NCBI GenBank assembly: GCA_016946835.1
Contig: JACVTC010000112.1
Coordinates: 82,501 to 117,500, forward strand
Length of the DNA stretch: 35,000 nt
Direction: 5' to 3'
Source: Neocallimastix lanati (nom. inval.)
Taxonomy: Eukaryota; Neocallimastigomycota; Neocallimastigomycetes; Neocallimastigales; Neocallimastigaceae
Shown: piece after piece, positions 23,118 to 33,320 of the stretch
Layout of the letters: every line of letters begins with the position of its first letter
Numbering within the stretch: the first letter of the stretch is position 1
Notes under the pieces: model-generated
Seen by the model: only the letters and a program-made list of their open reading frames with translations
What the model was told of the DNA's origin: nothing
Databases searched by the model: none
Translations under genes and position numbers: made by a program

Positions 23118-23322
23118 ATGGGAAATGATGTTTTAAGTGAGTAATAATATATTAATAATTAAATATATATGATTATTTAACAAAAAAATTATTTATAATT
23201 ATATAAATATTAATATACATAATATATTTATATCACATAAAATCTTTTAATATTTATTTGAATATATATCAATATTCTATATAATATAAATATATATTCT
23301 ATAATATTCCAATATTATTATA

Positions 23323-23360
<38 letters not shown>

Positions 23361-26062
23361 TATTTAATTTAAAATAACAAATCTCATATAAATTACAAAA
23401 AAAAAAAAATTCTTAAATATATTTAAATAATTGAAGAAGATAGAATTTGGCAAATTTTTCAAAATGATAATATAAATAAAAAGTATATTGAAAATTTGAC
23501 ATTCAGAGTAGATACAAATTATGATAATGATGAAAATGATATTAAGCCTATTCATAATAATAGTAATAGTGTTGGCAATTTCGAAAATGAAAATAATAAA
23601 TATTCTACAGGAAATACTCATTCAACAAGTAAATCAAATTCATCAAAAAGTAATAAATATTTGACTACAACAACAAAAATAATAAATACAATACCAACGT
23701 CAGCAGCTGAAGACTTACATAACACAGCTCCTATTATTTCTTCATCTTCTTCATATATACCAGAAAATAATACTATTAAAAATGAAGTTCCATTGAAAAA
23801 TGAAAATAATGTATCACTAACTTCAAATATAAGGGAATGGATGAATACTACTGTTTTTACATTTAAGGGATTTAATATTTCCTATTTATATGTTGTTATT
23901 GCTACTGCTTCAGCAGTATTAATATTTTCATTATTATTATTAATGTGTGTTATTGTAAGAAGAAAACATAAAAATAAGAGAAAACGTATGAAACTTATTG
24001 ATATAAGCAACACAAGCAATTTACGTAATATGTTGGAAGGAACAACAACAAATAGTCAAGATGGATTTGATGATGATAATGTTAATAATAATAATCGTAG
24101 TTATGAAAATATGCTTATGAAAAATAAAAATAATAATTGTTCAGATTTCAATGATTATCCAAATTATCCAGATCATAAATTGTCTTCTCCGGCGTCAACC
24201 CAATTCCACACTTTGCCAATAATGAAAAATCCAAGTGCTACTCATTCCACAGGAAAGTCAATTGATATTTTTCAATCAAATTACAATAGAATGTCTAGTC
24301 CTGTTTTCCCTTCGTCTTCTTCACCTTTAAATCGACCTTTCCAAAAGAATTATAATTTCTCTAATAATCAAGATAGTGAATTTGTTTCAGACTATGATTT
24401 TTATGTGATAGAGAATAAAGACCCAACATTAAAAAATAGTACAAAATCATTAAAAAATAAAGGTAAAAGTTCTCCAGTAGCTACAGATCAAATGGAATTT
24501 TCAGATGAAACTCCTATTTTGAGTGAAGATAATGTTAAAAATAATGAAATAAATGATCAAAATAATAACAATAATAATAATAACAATGAAAATAATAACA
24601 ATGACGATAAGAATAAGAATTATTATTATAATGGATATAATAATAATGATAATAAGTATTATAATAATAATATTGAAGAAGACATAAAAAATGACAAAGA
24701 TGTTAATAATTTATACCCAGATAATAAAAATAATAATAATTATCATAGAAATCTTTTTGCAGAAAGAAATTATAATTCATTACCACGCTTTAATAATCTT
24801 CCAATGTATGGTAAGAATTCGAATAAAATAAAATATATGAGTGTTATCTCACCAAAAGAAGGATATCAATATAAAATGAATTATCCTGTAGATTATCTTT
24901 ACCAACAACGATCATCTTCATCTGAACTTAATACTTTATCCCCTATTAAAAATTCACTTCCAAATTATATGAATTTTAATAATCCACCAAATACATTAAA
25001 TAAAATGGTTTCACCTACTACAAGATTAGGTAGTGCACCTCCTCCATCCTCTAACCAATATATAAATAATGGAAACATAGTATTACCACCAATTAATTTA
25101 CTGAATGATGAAAATTTGATAAATGAATCTGAGAATTATCCCGTTGATTTAGATTATTTAGCGGAATATTCTTATAAACCTGTAGTAAATGATGAATTAG
25201 ATATTTCTATAAATGATCGTATTCATTTATTGGTAAGTTTATTATTATTATCATTATTATTATTATATAAATAAATATATATATATATATATATTTAAAA
25301 AAAAAAAATATTATAGACAAAAAATAATAATAAGTAACGAAATATATAATAATTTATAATAAATCGTATTTCATATAATTATAGCAAACTTATTCCGATG
25401 GATGGGGTTTTGGTAAAAATGTAACTACAGGAAAATTAGGTGTATTTCCACTTAATCGTTTATTTAGTGTTAAAAGAGTAAAAAGTGATAAAGAAAGTGA
25501 AAAAACAAAAGTTAACGATAATGCAGATAATGCAGCTTCAGAATCTCCAGTAATTTCGAATAATAAAATTTCATATTCTTCTTCAAATATTCACCATAAA
25601 AATCCTAGTCAAGAAACTTTAACTAATGATAAAAATTCAAGTTCAAATACTGAACAAAATAATGCTACTGGTACTATTACAGCTAACTTAAATAATATGA
25701 ATAATACCAATAGAGTTAAACCGAGTAAAAATAGAACATTAATTATTAAGAATCTTTCAGATGAAGATCTTCATGAAAAAAATCAGTCTTCTATTCTTTC
25801 AAATAACAATAACTATTTAGATATTAATAAAAATAAAAGTAATAATTCCGATAAACGCGATATCACTAACGATAAACAATATTTTAATAATTTACATGAT
25901 AATGATATTAAAATAAAGAATAAAGATAATGAAAAGAAAGAAAGTGAAGAAAAGGATATTGATTCAGTTTTAAGATTAAAAATTGATTATGATGATATTA
26001 AAATTAATAAATCATCTTCAAATCAAAACAATAATACCAAAAAAAATTTGAAGATATATTAA
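23118..26062 (+). CDS. Single-pass membrane protein with a C-terminal SH3 domain
   Basis: About 830 aa from three exons. Exon 2 runs from about 23437 to 25232 and exon 3 from 25385 to 26062, joined by a clean 152-nt intron (TTG|GTAAGT ... TTATAG|CAA, phase 0). The first exon is less certain: ATG at 23118, MGNDVL, donor A|GTGAGT at 23137, phase 1, which fits the acceptors at 23436 and 23439. Residues about 28-150 are Asn/Ser/Thr-rich and probably extracellular. About 154-180 form one membrane helix (YVVIATASAVLIFSLLLLMC), followed by RRKHKNKRKRMK, so the C-terminus faces the cytosol. After a long Asn-rich linker, residues about 582-632 form an SH3 domain: DELDISINDRIHLL, then YSDGWGFGKN, TGKLGVFP.N. 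Other fungal TM-SH3 proteins (Fus1, Sho1) organise signalling and polarity complexes; that role here is inference. Confidence 0.8.
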
Positions 26063-26379
26063 TTTTTATAATTTAGTGAGAAAAAAAAAAAAAAAGTTCA
26101 AAGAATTGTTTACTAAATAATTTATATAAGGAAGAAAAAAAAAAGGAAGATAAATAAATATATAAATTTATATTCATAAAAATTGAAAATATATTATATA
26201 TATTATTTCAATTTTTATTTTTATTTTATTATTATTATTATTATTATTATTTTTTCTTAATTTTTTTTCTTCAATTCTTAATAGTATTAAATTTTAATAC
26301 ATTCTTATATATAAACTATAAATTAAATATATAGTAAAATATCAAAAATCTATTTTTTTTTTGTATTTTTGTATTTTTG
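26063..26379. other. 3' flank of the SH3 gene, AT-rich
   Basis: A poly-A stretch, a (TTA)n run at 26227-26250 and three GTATTTTT units at 26363-26380 lead into the 7-bp array. No gene is seen. Confidence 0.5.
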
Positions 26380-26747
26380 TATTTTTTATTTTTTATTTTT
26401 TATTTTTTATTTTTTATTTTTTATTTTTTATTTTTTATTTTTTATTTTTTATTTTTTATTTTTTATTTTTTATTTTTTATTTTTTATTTTTTATTTTTTA
26501 TTTTTTATTTTTTATTTTTTATTTTTTATTTTTTATTTCTTATTTTTTATTTTTTATTTTTTATTTTTTATTTTTTATTTTTTATTTTTTATTTTTTATT
26601 TTTTATTTTTTATTTTTTATTTTTTATTTTTTATTTTTTATTTTTTATTTTTTATTTTTTATTTTTTATTTTTTATTTTTTATTTTTTATTTTTTATTTT
26701 TTATTTTTTATTTTTTATTTTTTATTTTTTATTTTTTATTTTTTATT
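26380..26747. repeat. Heptanucleotide array, about 52 copies of ATTTTTT
   Basis: ATTTTTT repeats almost perfectly for about 368 bp; the only clear internal variant is a C at about 26539. Because seven is not a multiple of three, all three plus-strand frames stay open and give the same Phe/Ile/Tyr/Leu peptide, which should not be called as genes. The array ends in ATTTT and CTATTT variants and a poly-A run of about 38 nt (26823-26860). Confidence 0.95.
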
Positions 26748-26821
26748 TTATTTACCTATTTATTTTATTTTTTATTTTTGTTTTTATTTTATTTACTTAT
26801 TTATTTTATTTTTTTTTCTTT

Positions 26822-26861
<40 letters not shown>

Positions 26862-26866
<5 letters not shown>

Positions 26867-27064
26867 CGATAAACTTAAATTATCGTATCAGTATTCAATA
26901 ATAACTATTAGAATTATAATATATATATATATATATAAAACAACTAAAAATAAGCAATAAAAATTATTAAAATAATATATAATTAATAAAATATTATCAT
27001 TTTTGATATTATTTATCATCATCTTTTTTATTATTATTAATATTTTTAATATTATTAATATTAA

Positions 27065-27098
<34 letters not shown>

Positions 27099-27219
27099 TT
27101 TTGCTTATTGTGTTAAAAAATATTTTTATATTTTTATTTTTATTTTTATTTTTATTTTTTTTTGTTTTTTTTTTTAAAAAAAAAAAATGAAAGGAATAAT
27201 AAAAAATAAATAAAATATA
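26862..27219. other. AT-rich DNA with TTA microsatellite, no gene seen
   Basis: An AT run lies at 26918-26936, a (TTA)n run at 27060-27098 and T-rich repeats follow. No feature beyond simple repeats is visible. Confidence 0.55.
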
Positions 27220-28236
27220 AACCTTAATGAATGGAATTCTGTTTCTGTAGTTTCCATTCCTAAGATAGAAAATCTTTCAGTTCTTTACTATTCATCTTTA
27301 TTAGGATTTAATAAAAAGAACAGTGAAAAAGCTCAAACCACCTTTAATTGAAATTTGTTTTGGAGTTTCGGGTTTAAAAATAAGACTTCCAATATTTTTA
27401 TTTATAATATGTTTAAGGAACTATTTATACTTCCTCTAGCTAGTTTTTGTACTAAGGCAATAGTTCAACGCTTTAAAAAGTGGAAAGAGTTTTCTTATAT
27501 TATTTCTCATATTATTAAAAAATATACCAATACTTTCACATTATTCATGGATCAATACGTAAGCATAATGATAAATCTCCTTGGAGAAATACAGAAGTTT
27601 TACTGGAAAAAAAGTTCATTATTATATAAGTACTTCTACGATTAGATCAATTAAAATTAAGTAGTTTAAATTTAGGATTAAAAAATTTATTCAGCGTCTA
27701 TCACTAAAATATTCATATTTTTCTTTTGGATTTTTTTTTTTTTTTTTTTGGATTAGACGAATTAAATGTGGATTCAAATTTGATGTGAAACTTTATTTAA
27801 AAAAGTAAACTGATATCAAACGATTGCTAAACTTGTTGCTTTTGTTGTAGTGTAAGTAACATACTTACCAATATAATATTTTACACACTGGATTTTTTTT
27901 ATATCTTATATTTTAAGAATTAAGGCAAAAATTCATTCAATTTGTTGATAATATTTTTATTGATTTTTCTCTGATTGTTCATGAGAAATTAATAAACATT
28001 TCTGAAGAGAAAGAGGAATATTTTAATGATAATAATATAAATTTTTACATACTGTGTCTCTTTCTTTGAGAAAACGCAGTATATGAAATCTTAAAGATCG
28101 GTTTCGGGGGAAAGAAGGCGTTTTATCAATATTATCTTTCAATCGCCTTTCGATAGAGTCATCTTTTTCCCGATTTTATATTTTGTGGGGCTTTCAGAAT
28201 TCCTTGTTAATATTATACCTACTGTAATTAGTGATT
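27220..28236 (+). mobile_element. Decayed non-LTR retrotransposon copy (post-RT region to C-terminus)
   Basis: Plus-strand fragments in shifting frames follow the same order as the better copy on the minus strand at 28309-29700. They are LYYSSLLGFNKKNSEKAQ, then PLASFC...QRFKKWKEFSYIISHI, then WIRRIKCGFKF, then CCFCCSVSN, then EEYFNDNNINFYIL, then ILYFVGLSEFLVNII. Each has a counterpart there (LYYALLFGSNKSRCSKAQ; RCFRKWKSSSYIINHL; WISRIRCGFKF; CCPCCGVSV; EKDYDNNIYHFIL; VPYFVGIAEFLTNVI). Many stops, frameshifts and a T-run insertion near 27730 show that it is inactive. The reverse transcriptase core is absent, so it is 5'-truncated. Confidence 0.7.
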
Positions 28237-28304
28237 TTTTTTTTTTACACTATGGTCAATTTATATACCATTAGACCTACAATTGTCTAGGATATCAATG
28301 TCAA

Positions 28305-28308
<4 letters not shown>

Positions 28309-28342
<34 letters not shown>

Positions 28343-29700
28343 GTTTAGAGAAAACTTTATTTAATTTATAATAATAATAATGATAATAATATTACATGAT
28401 ATAAAGATATAAATAAAAAAAATAAAACACATGAAATGAAATATTATATATTATATAATTATAAAAGTGTGTTAGAAGCAATAGTTTCTAACTTTTCCCA
28501 TTCATCGATGATAACACCGCGTCCATTATTGCGAGTAATAATTTCAGTATTAGTGTTATCAACCAAATCTGTATCAGATCTTTTACCGAGAGGTGAAAAT
28601 CCATGCCTTATTATTTCAACGTCGACGCTCTTAGAAATGGTAGATTCAACCATTTCATCATCAATTTAAAAGATCGACAAATTAATGATATTACGTTTGT
28701 TAGAAACTCAGCAATCCCCACAAAATACGGAACAATCGACGAAATTGAACTTTGTTTAAAAATATTGTCAACTAATTGTCTTTGTTTCACTTCATTAAGT
28801 TTAATTTTTTTTATATATTGATCGCCCGCCAAGATGAGCACTCAATATAAAATGATAAATATTATTATCATAATCCTTTTCTGAATCTAAAGAAACATCC
28901 AAGGATTTTTGTTCAATTATCATTGCAAACTTCCAAAAGAGATCATCTAGAAAAGGAAAAGATTTATTTCTGTAATTTTCCAATTCTTTACAGTCAAAGA
29001 TCCAGTGAAAAAAGCTAGGTACACTAACACCACAACATGGGCAACATTTAGGGCAATCTTCTGAGACTATTTTTCTTTTAATGGAAATATTAATGCCAAA
29101 TTTAAAACCACACCTAATTCGAGAAATCCAAAAGAATCCTAATTGATACTTAGGATATTGAAATGATAAGTCTTTGATTTCTGAAATAAATCCAAAATCA
29201 TTCTCCTTGTAAATAATTGCTTTTTTAGCTATTGAGGGTTTGAAGATATCTCTTTCCCAATAAAACTTTTTTATTACACATGCTTTTTTACCATTTAATT
29301 TCTTATCCAAAGTTCTTGATTCTTTAGTCCATGAGTAATGTGACATATTAGGAATATTATTTGTGAGATGATTAATAATATATGATGAGCTTTTCCATTT
29401 TCTAAAGCAGCGTAATTGAGATATAGCACAGATAGCTGAAAGAGGAGGTATTCTCAATTTACGAGTAATATCATAGAGACTAACATAAGAATTTCGAGAT
29501 TTAAAATTCATAACTCCAATAAAGTCCTTTGTTAATAATTTTTGAGCTTTAGAACATCTGCTCTTATTTGAACCAAAGAGAAGAGCATAATATAAAACAA
29601 AACTAAGAATAAACGAAATTAAAACATATTTCTTCAATAGGAGAGGAATAGATATATTAATAAGAAATCGAAAGTACGAATTTAACTTGGACAATTAAAT
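28309..29700 (-). mobile_element. 5'-truncated LINE (non-LTR retrotransposon) with poly-A tail
   Basis: On the minus strand the element enters the region just after the reverse transcriptase core, runs through a zinc-knuckle region to the C-terminus, then a 3' UTR of about 115 nt containing TTAAATAAAGTTTTCTC, and a poly-A tail (T32 at 28309-28340 on the plus strand). Coding is split over three frames by small lesions. The 3' terminal 320 bp match the copy at 19342-19658. The catalytic reverse transcriptase motifs and the endonuclease are missing, as is usual for copies left by incomplete reverse transcription. Confidence 0.8.
28459..29694 (-). pseudogene. LINE ORF2-type protein, C-terminal part, frameshifted
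   Basis: The longest intact frame is 29694-28801 (297 codons). It begins in the region after the reverse transcriptase palm (ISFILSFVLYYALLFG, then KAQKLLTKDF). It continues through a conserved IPPL...QLRCFRKWKSSS segment and a knuckle CPCCGVSVPSFFHWIFDC, that is C-x2-C-x8-H-x4-C, the usual form in non-LTR elements. At a run of A (about 28801-28808) the frame shifts into the one reading KLNEVKQRQLVDNIF and YFVGIAEFLTNVI. Near 28655 it shifts again into the frame ending GRGVIIDEWEKL and ASNTLL plus stop at 28459. The orphan copy at 19448-19660 keeps the last junction open (MKWYSVEST), showing the break here is a lesion. Nothing catalytic remains. Confidence 0.8.
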
Positions 29701-30868
29701 TACTATTTAATTTGTATTGTATAGGTTTCAATGATAAAGATTCATCAAAAAAAAAATACCAAGATAAGTATAGTTGTCAGAAAGATAAGAGAATAAATTT
29801 ATTAGACCTAAGCAACATGGTTTTCATAATTATGAAAAATGTAGTAGTCTCTAATATTTCCATTAGAGAAATCTGTCTAAGAAGAGAATTTTAATGATAA
29901 GTTTACATATGTAACCTTCTTGGATTTTAAAAAGACTTACGATTTAGTACCTATTTTCAACTTTTTAACTATATTGTATTCATCACGATATTCATGATGG
30001 TAAACGTTTTAATTTCCTCTCTAATCTATATTTATCTTCTAGTGCTCGTGCTTCTTTCCTTGATATGTTTTTCAGATGAGTTTGACATTCATTGTGGCAT
30101 TGTGGGGTGCGTCAAGAATGCCCACTTTCTCCTATTTTATTTAATTGATATATAAGTGATATTTTAGATAAATATGATATCAGTATTTGTCTCAAATGCT
30201 CTCAGAAAAGCGAAAATGATTTAACTTCTTCGTCATATTCTTTAAATGGGCTCTGACAGAAACGAAATGCCATTTGGAATAAATTAAATATTCAACTTAA
30301 TGGTAATCAAACCTCACAACTTTGTTCAATATTATTTATTCGAAGATCTAACTTTCTTACTAGGTACGTATAGTATTCTTAAGGCTTCATGTTTTATTTA
30401 TCTTAGAATTCAATTTAGCAATGAATCTATCACTTCAACCTGTTATATCTTATATGCAATCTAAAGTTAGGAAGTCTTTATTTTCATTTTCCAATTTCCT
30501 AATGAACAACAAAGTAACTTTATTTTTTTTTAAAAAAAAAAATAATAAAATAAACTTTACAATCTTATATTATCAGTAAAGCCTTTTATTATGCTCCCTT
30601 TACTTGATTCTAAAAAAAATTCGTACTAGAAGAATTTAATCTTTAATTAATACTAGTGTACTATGGTATCTTGACTCATTTCATATTATCAGTATTTTTA
30701 TATTAGTATTTTTTCTAATGCTGGTTTCAGTGCGTCAATGCAAAACTAAGTTAAACTAGCTTCTGTAAATGAAAAAAAAATCATATTGAAGATATTCCTA
30801 CACTGAAAAATTATTCTTGGGCTAAAGAATCTCTTATTCTTTATAAAAAAACATAAAAAACAAAATTA

Positions 30869-30938
<70 letters not shown>

Positions 30939-31350
30939 AAAAGTTTAGTGATATCGTTGAAGTATATTAATCAGATATTGCCTCAAAACAAGGTATTTAA
31001 AGTACTAACTATAAATAAATAAGAATTTATTCACACAAGAACTTTATTCAATATTAGCTGGAAAAATAACTAAGCTTAGTTTAGGATTTAATTGGATATT
31101 ATGTTTAAGATGTGAATATAAATAAAATCACTTTTGCCTTCAGAAGTGATAGAGTTTCAGAAATTTGTCCTAAATATTGTCCATATTGTGATAAAGATGA
31201 TTAATTATTTATCCACTGTATATCTGAATGTTCCACTTTTTCTTATACTAGATTGAAATCATTAGATTGCATTAAGGATCTTTTTATTTTGTTAAGAAGT
31301 AAAAATAAAGAAAATTACCATTTATTCTCTTTATATTCATTTATTTTAGA
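29700..31350 (+). mobile_element. Decayed LINE copy with reverse transcriptase core motifs
   Basis: Plus-strand fragments follow non-LTR reverse transcriptase order. FIRPKQHGFHNYEKCSS (about 29794) corresponds to the FI..Q.GFR block. YVTFLDFKKTYDLVP (about 29908) matches the F.DF.KAYD..P motif containing the first catalytic Asp. GVRQECPLSPILFN with YISDILDKY (about 30107) matches the G.RQGCPLSP.LFN block. Later come YSWAKESLILYKKT (30807), LGFNWILCLRCEYK (31080) and VSEICPKYCPYC...HCISEC (31156), each aligning with the minus-strand copy. Stops, frame changes and a poly-A/AT insertion at 30869-30935 make it inactive. It starts head-to-head with the minus-strand LINE. Confidence 0.75.
30869..30936. 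repeat. Poly-A plus AT dinucleotide run inside the LINE copy
   Basis: About 32 A followed by about 17 AT units interrupt the coding remnant of the plus-strand LINE between its YSWAKES segment and its zinc-knuckle region. Confidence 0.85.
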
Positions 31351-31352
31351 TT

Positions 31353-31755
31353 GTGAAAAATAAAATTAATGAATATATTTTTATATTCCTAGCCTTAGGT
31401 GAGCTACAATTCAATACTGGGGAACAAAGACATTTAAAAAAAGAACTTCTATTCAAGTGTTCTGAATCTAATGTTTCGTATGTGGTTAGTCATGTGTATT
31501 ACCATACCAGCACTATACTAGTCGTTAGTAGCTCTCTTGAATTACTCTTTGATTGGTATAATAAAAAAATCCTTCTCAACCAAAGAAGAAGAACTTTTAT
31601 TATCAGCCCTCCTAGTACATCTTGCACAAATAGTAATAATCGCTCTGCACTCAACGAATCTATATTTTTCTTGGTTCGAGGGAAAGTTTAGTTCTCACCA
31701 TACTATCTATTTTACAAATGGAACTTCTTTATTTTATTTTACTAAATATTTTTAG
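31353..31755 (+). other. Coding-like remnant of unknown origin next to the LINE
   Basis: A less AT-rich stretch carries two overlapping plus-strand frames (31353-31691 and 31537-31755) without strong low complexity. The first opens FIFLALGEL, which might correspond to the AHLGG region of the LINE C-terminus. Beyond that I find no match to the other LINE copies. It could be a diverged LINE tail, part of another element, or chance. Confidence 0.3.
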
Positions 31756-31944
31756 TAGAAATGATCTCGATTCATTTTAAAATACCAATGATTACTTTTT
31801 AAATTTTAAATTTTCTCTATATTTTTATTGTATTACATTAACTTTATTTTTTTTTTAAAGCTTATTTTTAATATTTTTTTTTATATTTGATACATTATAT
31901 ATATATATATATATATTATCTTTATATAATATATTTCTTCATTT

Positions 31945-31980
<36 letters not shown>

Positions 31981-32012
31981 CTATTATTTATATAATGTAT
32001 TTCTTCATTTAA

Positions 32013-32056
<44 letters not shown>

Positions 32057-32990
32057 GACTGAAGACTTATATCTCCCCCATATATTTCATCATTTAAAAT
32101 ATATTAGTATTTTAATAATTAATAAATAAAGCAATGAAAATTTATTCTCTTCTTATTCTAACATTTATTTCAATAAAATATAATTTTTTATAATTAAGTA
32201 TAGATATATTATTTTATTTATAATATACATATATTTTTTATTTGATATACTAATTAGTTCGAATAATATATTTATAAATGGTTTTAATATATTTTTGATA
32301 TAAATATGTATATTGAAATATTAAAATATATTAATAATATAAAATTAATAGAAATAATACTAATACTTTTTTTTTTTTATTATATTTTATTTTATAAAAT
32401 TCGTAGTTTATGTTCAAATAATTAATATTAATAGTTATATATCGTAGTTCACATTACATATAATTTTAGATTTTTAAATTCGTATATTTAGTATATATAC
32501 TTTTTTTTTTTTTTTTAACAAAATATTAATATTTTAAAATTATAAATTATATTAAAAATATTTCAAAAAAATTAAAGTAGGTATTATCCATTTATGCATT
32601 CAGGTGAAATAATAGAAAAAAAAAAAAAAAAGTATTTACATTATTAATATAATGAGATGATACACCAAAGCATATTATATATATATATTTTTTTTTAACT
32701 TTTTTTTTTAATTTATATATATATATATAATCATTAATAATAATCTAAAATGACTAATATTATTTTATTTACTTTATTGGATATTAAATAAAAATAAAAT
32801 ATGAAAAAATATTTATATTGAAAAAAAAAAAAATTTTAAATATACATTTTTTTAATTGAAAATACAAAATACTGTATTTAAAAGTTTTTTTTTTTTTTTT
32901 AAATAATATTTAATTATAAAAAAATATTTTATATTAATTATGTAGTTAATCGAATATTATATTCAATTATTATTTCAATATATAATTATT
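31756..32990. other. AT-rich DNA with a duplicated poly-T unit, no gene seen
   Basis: A unit of ATTTATATAAT.TATTTCTTCATTTAAT followed by a long T run occurs twice in tandem (about 31918-31978 and 31979-32053). The remainder is low-complexity A/T. Confidence 0.55.
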
Positions 32991-32991
32991 A

Positions 32992-33081
32992 ATGTCATAC
33001 TTTTTACCAATTGAAAATTATAAAGTTTATATTAAAACAGCTGATTATACCAAGCCACCTAAAATATTAGCTAAAATGTAG
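32992..33081 (+). other. Small open frame of 29 codons, doubtful
   Basis: The reading MSYFLPIENYKVYIKTADY followed by TKPPKILAKM and a stop is unusually balanced for this AT desert (Pro, Glu, Asp, Ala, Thr, Lys). It could be a first exon or a gene relic. There is no strong splice donor (only T|GTAGAA at the stop) and no recognised similarity, so confidence is low. Confidence 0.2.
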
Positions 33082-33121
33082 AATGATATGATCGTAAAAT
33101 TTTATTATTTTTTATATTCAT

Positions 33122-33320
<199 letters not shown>

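Noticed and set aside
26361-26901. Three overlapping plus-strand frames of 167-174 codons
   Set aside because: They are the three translations of the ATTTTTT array and end in poly-Lys from the poly-A run.
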